Below, piece after piece: positions 36,076 to 47,798 of a DNA stretch of 64,000 nucleotides. Below the pieces are notes generated by a model. It had not been told where the DNA came from, searched no databases, and worked only from the letters and a program-made list of their open reading frames with translations. Each line of letters starts with the position of its first letter. Position 1 is the stretch's first letter. This stretch comes from Imbricaverruca yamaguchii (Eukaryota > Arthropoda > Thecostraca > Neoverrucidae): the NCBI GenBank assembly GCA_034440575.1, contig JAOTOL010001461.1, forward strand, positions 431,501 through 495,500, in the 5' to 3' direction. The position numbers and the translations under genes are program-made.

Positions 36076-36904
36076 CACTGTAGCGGTAAGATTAATTTGT
36101 TCTGGCGAGGTAGCTGTGATCTCTCTGTCTCAGTGATCCTGATGTAACAAGCCGGTTGTGATTCGCTCAGTTTAATCACATGATGCAGAGTATTGGCAAA
36201 TTTTGTCTCATCTTATGGTGCATAATTGTGGTCTGCTCAGTCGGACGCTACGCGATATGGTGAGCGGTTCCTCTAGTCTGATGACACAGACACACACTTA
36301 CAGCCACTTAGGGTGACTTCGCATTTTCTCCCACAGTCGTGATAGCGGGTAAAAACGAGTCACCTTGCCTGCTCACCGAACCGTGGATGCCTCTACAGGA
36401 GCTGTCTGTTCGGGAGCTTGATTGTTGTGTCAATGTAACTTAAATGTAAGCTTGAATTTACATCGTGTAAGACAAGGATATGACACGGCTGGTGATCTGA
36501 TTATTATGATAAAACGAAACGTGTCAATGACATGATTCAACACTTCGTGAAAGGGCATTTAACGGGTGGGTGGGCAATTAGAAGTTGGCCAGACGTTTGG
36601 AGATGATGGGGTGGGCAGAGCGCAGCTGATCAAAATGGGGGGTAAGGAGAAGCAAGCCAAACCTTGTCAATTGAAGGGGAATAAGCTCAACTAATAAAAA
36701 TGAAGACATGGTAAGGAGGAGCTAGCCAAATGTTTTCAACTGAGAGGGGGTGAGGCGCAGCTGACCAAAATGAGTAGTCCGCACTTGACTAAGCCACTGC
36801 CAAAACGAGTTGTTCTCCTCAAGCTTATCAGACCCAGCATCACTGGCAAGGAGAGGGCGATGGGTTGGCTGTGGGGGAATGCTGAGTTAGCAATGACATG
36901 CGAG
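36076..36904. other. anonymous non-coding stretch
   Basis: No gene is seen. A weakly repeated block (aatgggg / ggagaagcaagccaaa / ttgtcaattgaagggg) recurs at 36580-36770. Confidence 0.4.
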
Positions 36905-37137
36905 ATGGAGCCCTGACATGATCTGAGAAATTCCTCTGCCCAGGGGCGCACCCAGCAGGTGACTGACAAATGACAAATATCACCGGGAGAGAATCGAACC
37001 ACATTCCGATCTGATTTACATTTTACAGACTCATCCATATAGGGTGGCAAACAATCAGGGACGTGGTCACGAAGCTCCTTATGCCTGCTGAGCTCCACGA
37101 TACATGCACCGAGCTCCTTATACCTGCTGAGCTACGC
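36905..37137 (-). mobile_element. tRNA-derived SINE-like element
   Basis: On the minus strand a box A-like GTAGCTCAGCAGGTATAAGG occurs near 37130. A second, nearly identical copy (gagctcagcaggcataagga) lies about 40 bp on, and a box B-like GGTTCGATTCTC lies near 36990. The box spacing is longer than in a tRNA and the duplicated box A argues for a SINE or composite remnant. Confidence 0.55.
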
Positions 37138-38849
37138 TGCTACGTGCATGCACAAATCATTTATGGCGTAGAAACACGCCGCGGTATTAATCAGTGCGGC
37201 GAGATTAATCAGTAGAAAGCGACGCGATCCGTTGCTTTAGTTGATTTCTTTTGAAATTTATTGTGACGTTATGCGGCCAAAACGTTTGATGGTGCCTGTG
37301 CGCTATGCATCACAACATAACGCCGGTGCGGCGCAATACTGGTACTTCAGAAATCCAGAACGGTAATCGGGAGCGTCAATCAATAGGTTGCGGGGGCATA
37401 TATCAAACTGAATGCCCATGTAAAGCGGGCCGTTGACAGTAACGCCTTCTAGCACGCGCGCTGACCTTCGTGAGAGGCATTCGCGAGGTATTGCAATCTG
37501 CGTTGCATGTTCCAATCGTGGGCTGCGGGGTACCTCAGCAGCATTTTCCACCTGCCTTACTGCGCTAGAACACACAGTTATTGTACGTCGCACCGTTACC
37601 GAGTCCGAATGGAAAACTTACTATTCGCTTCATCACAAACTGCCGGATCACCAAGTTCAGATAATGGGAACATGGTGCACTTATTGATGGATAAATGACG
37701 CAATACTACGGCCGATTAGCAGGTTACCATATATGCTTGCAATGCTTCCTGGATCAACCTAAAGCATGTGGTGGGTATGGCGCACTACACATGAAACTGA
37801 AGGCCAGTCTCGTCGATGTCATCAGAATTGATGCCGTCAGGTAGTGCCGGTCGGCACCAGGGGCATCGATTTATGTAACCCACTGGCGATCCAATCACTG
37901 GATTGACTCAGGAAACGAATCATTGCGTGATGCATCCATGGCCCCATGGGCGTCTATGTTAATTGAACCCATGCTAATAAGGTTCCACGATAATTTATGA
38001 AAATATCTGGTTGAGGTCGCGAGAGGCGGGCCTCATTAATTACGCCGCTGATGGGGGTCGCAACGTCGGCCTAATTCGGCACACAGTCCCGGTCTATAAT
38101 ATACAATTTTGTTATATAAATAGAAGCTTAGATAAGTAAACTTCATATAATTATGTTATCAACAATACTTTGTCTAAACCAGCTTGAGGTGTCGGCCCAC
38201 CGGAAAAGGTGTCGACCAACGCCCATAACCTTTAATATGACTTGTTTGGCTACCGCTGCATTCTTAATATTTTACTAATATTTATTAAGGATCTTCGTTT
38301 CCTAATTAGTACGTTCTTCAATATTCCAACATATTTCAGAGTAGATGTCCCACAAAGACATTCGTCTACAAAGAGTCACTTTACGGGCTTTGGCCCAGCC
38401 TAGTTTTATCTAGCCTTCGTCGATGTGATGGTATACTAGTATTGAGATGTTGATGTAATAATCTATGAAATCCTCATGCTCTTCTTGAGGTTAATCCCGC
38501 GTGCACAAGGTACCATTGAGCAATACGACTGATCGAACCGAACCAAAATCAGACCGATCTAACCGAACCCAACCGTCACGTTTTTGAAATCCTGATATCC
38601 TTGTCACAATGTTCGATGTTCTTAAGTCTTTACTGAGAAGTACACCAGCTCTCTATATTTCACTTTCTCACCATGTTTCGTAGTATTTATAATGAATTCC
38701 TCATAATAACTGTCGAAAGAAAGGGATTGATGCCTGAAACCCTCAACTCACACATTTTTTTTTATTAATTTGATCCGAGTTGTTGTGGGGGGGGTTTGGA
38801 GGGGGTTTTTTTTTAAGCAGAGCTTGTTGCGTGAACCCTGGCCCCACCA
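37138..38849. other. anonymous non-coding stretch
   Basis: Low-GC sequence with no open frame over 100 codons and no recognised motif. Short poly-T and G-run tracts occur at 38755-38815, immediately before the SINE. Confidence 0.45.
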
Positions 38850-39047
38850 CCGATCCATGAGCCCAGTTCAACGGCAGAATTTAGACCGAAGTTTAACGTG
38901 CCGCCAATGCACCGACCCGCTCGCCCCGGCCTTGGGCTGACTCCCGGCCGGGGGCTAATGCGAGCGCGCGAGACTCGAACCCTGTGTTGCCAATACAGGG
39001 AGACCGGCGCAGGCCAGCGCTCTAACCAACTGAGCTACCAGGGCGGC
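38850..39047 (-). mobile_element. tRNA-derived SINE, copy 1
   Basis: On the minus strand it starts with gccgccctggtagctcagtt (box A TAGCTCAGTTGG) and reaches box B GGTTCGAGTCTC about 60 nt on. A GC-rich body follows that ends near gaattctgccgttgaactgg. The body matches 39386-39612. The anticodon arm does not pair properly, so this is a SINE head and not a functional tRNA. Just beyond the head (39048-39125), ttcgctttgtagc is repeated three times. Confidence 0.75.
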
Positions 39048-39385
39048 AAGTTCGCTTTGTAGCCTAACTTGTTTGTACTTGTTCGCTTTGTAGCAAGTTC
39101 ACCTATAGTTCGCTTTGTAGCCTAACTTTGAACCAAGTTTCATATGAAGCTGCGATGTTTGATATTACTGTACATTTGAAAAGTATTCCAATGCTCTTAT
39201 TTCACTTTGTGCTGGTACTTCTACTGTAACTCTTTCAATCAGCTGAGTCACAAATGCTCCCAAAGCTCATCTAGCTCCAAGTTGTTCTGATGTGAAATGC
39301 TTCCATCTTACAAGTAGATGCGTTTTTAATTTAGTTCGAATTTCTGCCTGGGTGACTCTATGGACCAGGACGCTAGGCTGAGCAG

Positions 39386-39612
39386 ACCCGATTCATGAAT
39401 TCCAGCTCGCCGGCAAAATTTTGGTCGAGAGGTTCGCGTGCCATGCATGCACCGACACGGCCGCCCCGGCTCCGCGTCCGCTGCCTGGTCTGACCACTTG
39501 CCAACTGACTCTCACAGCCGTACGACGTACTAGAGCGTAAAGAGTCCTGTCCTACCAGCACGGGGGGAACCAATGCAGGCCGGTTCCGTGGTCATCTGAG
39601 CTACCGTGGTGG
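39386..39612 (-). mobile_element. tRNA-derived SINE, copy 2 (diverged)
   Basis: Shares with copy 1, in the same orientation, the gattcatgaattccagctc / gccggcaaaattttggtcga tail, the gcatgcaccgac block and gccgccccggct. Its head retains ggtagctcag but has lost a clear box B. The two copies lie about 340 bp apart. Confidence 0.7.
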
Positions 39613-40603
39613 GTATTTGTGTGCTTTGCTACAGTTGAGATGTTGCGCCTTGTTTCACTCAACGAATGGTTCTTACTTTTTATTTGTCCCATTGGCTATC
39701 CAAAGGCTGGAGGAAGGTACATTTTAGGTGACATACTCGTAATAACTTCCTATTTTGCAGACAGAAAATTAAGAAGACAACATTTCAAGGCCTGCCAGCT
39801 TTTGCGAATGGTGAACGGTCAAGGCGTCAAGATACTCGTTATTGTATTGTCCAGATATTAAGTGGCATATATGGAAAAGTGTTTTAGGGGTGATTTAGGT
39901 GTACTCCAATATCGGTATCCACCAATGCACCATCCACCAATATCCAATATCAGAACCAATAACGGTGGTGCAACCTTGGTGAGACATTCTATGCGAGCAC
40001 ATAACACAGCGTAAATCGTCCACAAGCATCATAAATGGAAGCGTCGATACTAGTATTCGATCTTGTCGCAAGGACAACGAACAAAGCTTTGCTGAAAGCT
40101 GATCACATGTCCAAATATTGAAAGGCGTTCTTTATATATTTTTAGAATCCTAACATAGAGATGGAATTTAACGGTTTCTGATTGGCTTTTATCGACCCGC
40201 CCTAGTTATCGAACTTCGGCAGGGATTGGTTCGTGGCTGAAGAGTCCATGGATGGATTTGATGTCTGAAAAGTTCATGGCGAGCACTGATGTGCCTGATC
40301 AGACGATAAATTGACTTGTGCAGGGCTGGGCATGCATCGAAGAGCCCATGGCGGACACTGGCGTGCATGAGCAGACGATAAATTATGTGTCGTGCTGGTA
40401 TTAGTACATTGGGTGCGCTCCTGTTGCTGATTGGGATAATTGGTGTCATAAATATTGCATCCCATTCTACCGACAATGGTAACTTTCAATAACACGGATA
40501 GTCGAAGATGCACCTTACACTGAACTCTTGACGCTTAGCGCATGCCTTACAAGTTCATTGGCCGCTGGAACCCTGGAGAGATGCTATTCAGGTCGTATTC
40601 GTC
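39613..40603. other. anonymous non-coding stretch
   Basis: No gene is recognised. A caatatcggtatccaccaat / accaatatccaatatcag mini-repeat lies near 39905-39960, and a degenerate repeat with agacgataaatt at 40255-40385. Confidence 0.45.
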
Positions 40604-41019
<416 letters not shown>

Positions 41020-41600
41020 CTGTTCACCCGACACACATGAAGACAAGACGGCAAATAAGCGCACCACACGCCGCCACACGCGGTGGTGGGACCCGCGCGC
41101 CGGGCGGTGGAAAACATCGAATGAATGAGCACGATGTCGGTGAGCGGCGGCTTCGAGCCGGCCGCTTTTTACCGCAGCCTGCACGGTCCGGCTGCGCGTC
41201 GGGTCGACTTCCGGCGCCAACTGGCGGCCGGCTGCGGTCGGCGCGCGCGCCGTCTGTTCTGCACTGCCGGCGGAGCGGCGACGCGCCGCGCCGACGGCCG
41301 CGCGGGTCGTGCGCCGTAAACGCGCGCGATGTGCCGCGCGTGACAAAGCGGCGCTTCACGAGTGTCTCGTTACGGCCGCCGGTCGTGACTGCCGGCGCGC
41401 CGGCCGACCAGCTGTCACCGGGGGTGCGCCGGCCGCCGCCGCTTCTTTCGCGGCTGTTGCCGAGTGGACACATGGCCCGGCGGCCCCGCACGGTGTGTGT
41501 GTGGGGGGGGGTCGCCGGCCGTCGAGTGGACGCCCCGTCCCCTGTGACCGCACGTGTGCACCGGCCGGCCGTTAATTCGGCGCAGTCTGCACCGGTGGTG
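41020..41600. other. CpG island-like region, possible first exon
   Basis: Dense CpG. The minus strand is open for 218 codons and the plus strand has several open frames, including one from an ATG at 41125 (encoding SGGFEPAAFYRSLHGPAA). None shows a known domain. The composition contrasts sharply with both flanks, which would suit a promoter or first exon of an unrecognised gene. Confidence 0.35.
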
Positions 41601-43192
41601 ACTGGTGTCTCCGTTCGAGCTCCGAACTCTCGGTGCATCCGGGTGGCTTGGTGCCGAGCCGGTGTCAATTCACACAGCAAGGGATCTTATTGGACACTTT
41701 ACTAATAAGATAGCCGGCGCAAACAAGCAAAATGCGACCGTTCGTGCAAACGGAGCTATCGGAAACTTAAATATGGACATGGATGTGGCGACCGGGTGCA
41801 TGGTCCACCAGGATAACGGTTCATATTTCCATGCTGAGTTCCATTTCCTGAAGTAAGCCAACGAGCCATGAACGATTGTGTTATCATCTAGTATGTAATT
41901 GACACTACTTACACATTGAATAAAGGCAGTAAGCCTCGTCTATCTCACGGAATCTACACGAATTAGCAAGGACATCAATGCCGCTGCCCTGCTACCTTGG
42001 TGCTTCAACGGCTGGAAGCACCAAAGGCTGCGATTGAGCAGATAGTGCATTGTCACGCAATACAATGCAATATTGCCAATGTGCCGAGCTAGCAACTCTC
42101 TCAGCCTACTCCGTCCTCGGTATTGACTGTTGCCAAACGGAACACTAGATAGAAGCTAGAGGTGCATATGCTGCACAGCTGCAATGCTGGGACTACATGT
42201 GACCGAACACACAGAAGGAGAAGTGCTGACAACATGTTGAACACTGCATCAGTGGTAGACTGACAAATTCCCGGCCTTGGGTCAACTATGAGGGCGGATA
42301 AAGTCCAAGACAGTTTTCCGTCCATGTATATGTGAAAACTAACCTTTCCCACTTTCCCAATGGGTCGGTATGTTATATCGACACATCATGGGACATGGCT
42401 ACCCTGTTGTTCATTCTCGCACCAGACATTCAAGGGATTGAACAACATGGTAACTGTGCCCCATGGTCCATCAATAAACCAGCATGGAAAATCAGCCAAT
42501 AATCCATTGGAAACATTCGTTTTACCAATGTACATGGAAGAAAACTCGCTCCGGTTCCATCCGCAACCATAACTGAGGAACCCAGATATCTGAGGAAATT
42601 CCTTACATTGCACTACATACTCGTCTTCGGTCAAAGCGAGACCGACTATCTTCTGACAGATGGCTAACTACATGCACTTAGAGTGCATTGGTGTAACTTC
42701 CTTCTGCTCTGCCATGAGAGGCAACCAGCACAAATACCCTACTACCCCTCCGCACTCCTTTACAGCAGGTCGTATTTTCGCAGTTAGATGAATCCATCCC
42801 GTGAACAAATTCTTCCAGCTGTCGGAGTGGTTACCATAGCTGGAGCGAACGCCACCGAACTCTGACAAGGCGGGCTCCTTGGGCCACATTGGGCCGCGAA
42901 CCGGGCGGCGACTCGAGAGCAGCGCAGTCTCTAATACGGCGTGCACGACGCTCAGAAGAGACGGAAATACTGGGCGGCAACCATCCATCTTGGCGGGCCC
43001 ATAGTGAGCCGCCTTGGAACAAGGTCGGCCGGCCAAGGTCAGACGTGGGTGAAACCTCACCAGGGAGCCGCCCGCCGCCGCCCATGCCGTATTGGACTCA
43101 CTAACTCTTCCCGCAGTGAAAAGTGAACTACTGTGGATAAGAATGCGGGGACATATGCTGGTAATGAACCCGTGCGCGGAATGCACAATGCA
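41601..43192. other. anonymous stretch with possible exon-like frames
   Basis: A minus-strand frame (42386-42634, extendable to about 42655) has balanced, coding-like composition (FPQISGFLSYGCGWNRSEFS) and is preceded by an acceptor-like catctgtcag. A further minus frame lies at 42668-43186. Neither matches a family I know. On the plus strand, 41701-41856 is also open to a stop. Confidence 0.25.
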
Positions 43193-43262
43193 TAATATAC
43201 ATATACATAAACATATACATATACATATATATATATATATATATTTTTATATATATATATAT
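43193..43262. repeat. (AT)n/(ACAT)n microsatellite, about 70 bp
   Basis: An atacat lead-in followed by alternating AT with one T5 interruption. Confidence 0.93.
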
Positions 43263-44440
43263 GCGGTGATATGCAGTATCATATTATTGGGCATAACCGA
43301 TATACTGGTATACTCGTTATATCTGAGATAGGCGCATGGTGATTGACATCAAAGCAAGAGTTTCGAATATAATTTAGTATGTTTCATTTCGATGTTGTCA
43401 ACAATAGTTGCCGGCTGTCGAAATCGATCTCCACTCGCGAATCAGATGCACATTTTGCCAACAAGAATACAGGATGTCGAATTTCCAACCTTGGCTGTTT
43501 TCATTGGCAAAACTCGTACACTTTCATTGAAATTCGATGCAAATGGCGCACGTATAAACAAACGTACATAGCTACATTGCAGCGTATAAAATTCAAACTA
43601 CCATTAATATAAAACTTCAGACGCACCAGTTAGTTACGTATTTTGGCTTTAGGTTGCATCGATGGCATTGACAATATAGCACCCACTTACTGACACATAA
43701 ATGTTTGGAGCTAAGGCGCTTGCATAGCCCTACCAAGTTGCTGTTTGGATAGTCTGTAGGTTGTTGCCCTTTCCAGCATACCTGCTCCCTTTCTCTTCTG
43801 GTATCTTTTCCTCCCTTCTCGATGATGCCTAATCTTGTGCGTACAACACCACAGCCCAACATGGAGCTCCTTGCTCTCGTTTGCCCCACCCCATAATGAC
43901 ACATTATATTGGTGGGGATCTGACTCAATGTTCAATGGCACAATCAGCAGGGGAAATGCTCATCCACTGCGTCGCTTTCGTCTCTATCCACTTGCATGTC
44001 CACTCTCTATCCACTCTTTCGTTTTTTTCTACTCTATCCACTCTATGCACTCCCATGTCCTGATACTAGCGATTCCAGATGTTTGATGCGATTAATGGTC
44101 GATATTTCGCACCGGGTTCTGAGAAGACGACAGAAACAAACTAAACCCAAGCTTGCTTAATCGTCCTCGGAGAAAATCTCAGGAAGTTACGCAGTCGCTC
44201 AAAAGCTTTACTTTGAGTACAAAGTATAATCCTACGAAATGTAAGCACTTGTTATGATTAAGGGATCGTAAGAACTGACTTGTCATGTCCGTAAGATTAT
44301 CGTGCACCACGATAAAAGCTTATAAACACCGAAATCCGCGAAATTTGAAGGGATAAAAAGCATTCAACAGGTGGGGCCTGGATTATTCCTTCAGTTCCAG
44401 CGTCCACTACAGGTTTCTTTTGGCTAAGCGGAACAAGCTT
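43263..44440. other. anonymous non-coding stretch
   Basis: AT-rich with short frames. A small ctctatccact repeat (4-5 copies) occurs at 43980-44050. Confidence 0.45.
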
Positions 44441-44773
44441 AGTTCTTTTGTAGTGACACACCTCACTGACGTAGTTGTTTTGTGGGGACGCAGCTTACTA
44501 GCGTAGTTGTTTTGTGGGAACACACATTACTGACGTAGTCGTCTTGTAGGGACACACCTTACTGACGCAGTTGTTTTGTGGTTATACACCTTACTGACGT
44601 AGTTATTTTGTGGTTATACACCTTACTGACGCAGTTGTTTTGTGGTTATACACCTTACTGACGTAGTTATTTTGTGGTTATACACCTTACTGACGCAGTT
44701 GTTTTGTGGTTATACACCTTACTGACGCAGTTGTTTTGTGGTTATACACCTTACTGACGTAGTTATTTTGTGG
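44441..44773. repeat. 32-bp minisatellite with alternating unit types, about 10 copies
   Basis: Core tacaccttactgacg(c/t)agtt followed by gttttgtggtta. Units of type cagttgtt and type tagttatt largely alternate in the right half, giving a 64-bp dimeric order. Confidence 0.95.
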
Positions 44774-44940
44774 ATGCCAGATAGCTGAGCTGCAGAACAG
44801 TTAAACAACGGAATTGTGTGACTCGATTCGTCCCGCTGATTGTCCCACACAGCTCACATTCTGATTTTTCATGTATATGTTTATATCTCCGCTCACATAT
44901 TCTCCATCAATGCTGCCCAATGTCCAACTGTCTTTCATTT
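44774..44940. other. spacer between two arrays
   Basis: No feature is recognised. Confidence 0.4.
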
Positions 44941-44974
44941 TCTCTCTCTCCCTCCCTCCCTCCCTCCCTCCCCT

Positions 44975-45040
<66 letters not shown>
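44941..45040. repeat. (TC)n / (CCCT)n polypyrimidine tract
   Basis: A short tccc-type array followed by about 55 bp of pure TC repeats. The pyrimidine bias extends weakly to about 45070. Confidence 0.96.
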
Positions 45041-45041
<1 letters not shown>

Positions 45042-45473
45042 TTTTCCTTCTCTCCATCTCCTCCACCTTCCGTCCTTGCACTGAAAGGCATGATCACTGG
45101 CATTCAAGTTTCCAGCCATTACAGAACGAATGCCTTCCCCATCCTTAATATGAGGTCCTGGTGGTTGGATTGACAAGGGCCGGGCATAATAAGCGGAGAT
45201 TTTTACGCAAACCCTGGACCAACCGTCACCAGGTGGAGAAATATCAGTTCAACGACACAATCGCAACCGAAAGCGTAGTCAGCAGTCAATGCACGTGTGT
45301 GGCCCAGGTGGCAGGTGCCTTCCTGTCCGGTTATCAACTGAACTTCGCCGCCAGAATCATGAGCGCCACTCGGGACTGGATTCCAGGCGAGGCACGGGTG
45401 GCGTATCAGCCCAGCGCTCTGTCCGCTGTTACCAAGGACCTTCACCACGAGAGGTCGTACTGCAGCGGCAGCG
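45041..45473 (+). other. coding-like open frame, function unknown
   Basis: The plus frame from 45161 is open for 129 codons, with a coding-like composition up to about 45475 (ATRDWIPGEARVAYQPSALS) before running into a tandem duplication. There is no recognised domain and no clear splice sites. It is possibly an exon or old gene remnant; confidence is low. Confidence 0.2.
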
Positions 45474-45692
45474 AGGCGGAGGTCACGCAGATTATTGTAG
45501 TCAACTTCAGACCGCGTGTTACGTTGCTATTGTCGTGGCTTCTGCTGTGATGGTCGTATTGCCATGGCTTATTGCAGCAGCGAGGCTCACGCCACACAGA
45601 TCGGGCCGCCAACTTCGGCCGCGCGTTATATTGCTATTGTCATGGCTTCTGCTGTGATGGTCGTATTGCCATGGCTTATTGCAGCAGCGAGG
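45474..45692. repeat. 107-bp tandem duplication
   Basis: Two copies offset by 107 bp share ggcttctgctgtgatggtcg followed by tattgccatggcttattgcagcagcgagg. The left half of the unit is more diverged. Confidence 0.9.
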
Positions 45693-46350
45693 TGCTAAAA
45701 TTGCGGTAACAACATCATAGATCATTCCCATCGACAACTTTAGCAGGAACAATTTTCAAATGCGAACATCACTTCTCTTTAATGCAAATATTTGTTCAGG
45801 TAAATTTGTCGAGATCTTTAGCCAACCGGAGCATATATTTTGCAGTTTTGTAGAGTTTATAGACCCGCGAAACACCCTACGACCCGGGCATTCCGGCTCG
45901 ACAAGCCATTACGGCGACACTGACGTGACGTCATTGCACATGCAAAAACCACCGTGCACCGTGCAAAAATCACCGACCTCCCCACGCCGGCTGTCAGCTT
46001 ACCCACTGTGACGTATGGCCTATGACGTCACATGTCACGTGACACATCACGGGTGTACAGACGCAGGCCAACAAGCATCAGTTGGGAAGTCAAGAAGCAG
46101 GACTACGCCATGCTCGTGTTCGACGTTGCAACGTTTGCGATCGGTTGGCCATCCATAAATGATTAGACATCAACGCCCACTGCCCGAGCTGTCGGGAGTG
46201 GCGGCGTGCCCCAGGTGGTTAATGGGTCGCGGTCTTCCGGAGGCCGTCTGCCGAGCAGTTGTCCAGCCAACCACGAGGTTTGCTGACCTGCGCCGGAGGT
46301 GGGCTGGGGCGGCGCGACCGCAGCCGCCAGACGCTAGCGGACCGTGCAGC
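45693..46350. other. anonymous sequence
   Basis: No gene is recognised. Confidence 0.4.
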
Positions 46351-47575
46351 TGCGGGGGCAGGGGTGGCGGCAGGGGTGGCGGCAGCTGTGGCGGCAGCTG
46401 TGGCGGCAGCTGTGGCGGCAGGGGTGGCGGCAGGGGTGGCGACACCTGTGGCGGCAGCTGTGACGGCAGCTGTGGCGGCAGGGGTGGCGGCGGGGTGGCG
46501 GTAGGGTGGCGGCAGGGGTGGCAGTAGGGGTGGCGGCAGGGGTGGCGGCCGCAGCGAACTGACGGGTGGCGGCAGGGTGGCGGCAGTGTGGCGGCAGCTG
46601 TGGCGGCAGCTGTGGGGCAGGGGTGGCGGCAGCTGTGGTGGCAGCTGTGGCGGCAGCTGTGGCGGCAGGGGTGGCGGCAGGGGTGGCGGCAGCTGTGGCG
46701 GCAGGGGTGGCGGCAGGGGTGGCGGGCGTGGCGGCAGCTGTGGCGGCAGCTGTGGCGGCAGGGGTGGCGGCAGGGGTGGCGGCAGCTGGGCGGTAGCTGT
46801 GGCGGCAGGGGTGGCGGCAGGGTGGCGGCAGGGGTGGCGGCAGGGGTGGCGGCAGAGGTGGCGGCAGGGGTGGGGGGTGGCGGCAGGGGTGGCGGCAGGG
46901 GTGGCGGCAGGTGGCGGCAGGGGGTGGCGGCAGCTGTGGCGGCAGCTGTGGGCGGCAGCTGCGGGGCAGTGTGGCGGTAGCTGTGGCGGCAGGGGTGGCG
47001 GCAGGGGTGGCGGCAGGGGTGGCGGCAGGGGTGGCGGCAGGGGTGGCGGCAGGGGTGGCGGCAGGGTGGCGGCAGCTGTGGCGGCAGGGGTGGCGGCAGC
47101 TGTGGCGGCAGGGGTGGCGGCAGGGGTGGCGGCAGGGGTGGCGGCAGCTGTGGCGGCAGCTGTGGCGGCAGGGGTGGCGGCAGGGGTGGCGGCAGGGGTG
47201 GCGGCAGCTGTGGCGGCAGCTGTGGCGGCAGGGGTGGCGGCAGCTGTGGCGGCAGGGGTGGCGGCAGGGGTGGCGGCAGGGGTGGCGGCAGGGGTGGCGG
47301 CAGGGGTGGCGGCAGGGTGGCGGCAGGGGTGGCGGCAGGGTGGCGGCAGGGTGGCGGCAGTGTGGCGGCAGGGTGGCGGCAGGGGTGGCGGCAGGGGTGG
47401 CGGCAGCTGTGGCGGCAGGGGTGGCGGCAGGGGTGGCGGCAGGGTTGGCGGCAGGGTGGCGGCAGTGTGGCGGCAGGTGGCGGCAGGGGTGGCGGCAGGG
47501 GTGGCGGTAGCAGTGGCGGCAGGGGTGGCGGCAGGGGTGGCGGCAGGGGTGGCGGCAGGGGTGGCGGCCGCAGCG
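46351..47575. repeat. G-rich GGCGGCAGGGGT-type array, 1.2 kb
   Basis: About a hundred 11-12-bp units, mainly ggtggcggcagg and gtggcggcagct, with strong G over C bias on the plus strand. A single internal interruption near 46548-46563 (ggccgcagcgaactgacggg) matches the right border (ggccgcagcgaagtgacggt, 47565-47584). Poly-Ala/Gly/Pro/His frames of up to 522 codons on both strands are artefacts. Runs of GGGG every 12 bases could form G-quadruplexes. Confidence 0.95.
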
Positions 47576-47582
47576 AAGTGAC

Positions 47583-47798
47583 GGTTGGCGACAGTAGGCG
47601 TGTGCCATTTTGACGGGGTCATCGTCCCGCTGCATGCTGGCTTACCCGCTCCCACATTTCCTCTATTTAACACAGAGACCCATAAAGTGGCAGGCGGCGA
47701 CAGTAGCCGTATGCAACGAGGACGGGTCATTGTCCCGCTGCACGCTTGATTACCTGCTCCCATATTGCCTTTATTTAACACAGACACCCATTGAGTTT
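47583..47798. repeat. 108-bp tandem duplication beside the G-rich array
   Basis: Two copies offset by 108 bp share ggcgacagtag(g/c)cgt, gtcccgctgca(t/c)gct, a ctcccata/ttcct block and tatttaacacaga(g/c)accca. The left copy begins at the end of the G-rich array. Confidence 0.88.

Noticed and set aside
38970..39047. A functional tRNA gene on the minus strand
   Set aside because: Boxes A and B are good but the anticodon stem does not pair, and a related copy of the attached body nearby marks it as a SINE.
46219..47787. 522- and 433-codon Ala/Pro/His frames as genes
   Set aside because: Pure products of the GGCGGCAGGGGT array, open in many frames and with no domain.
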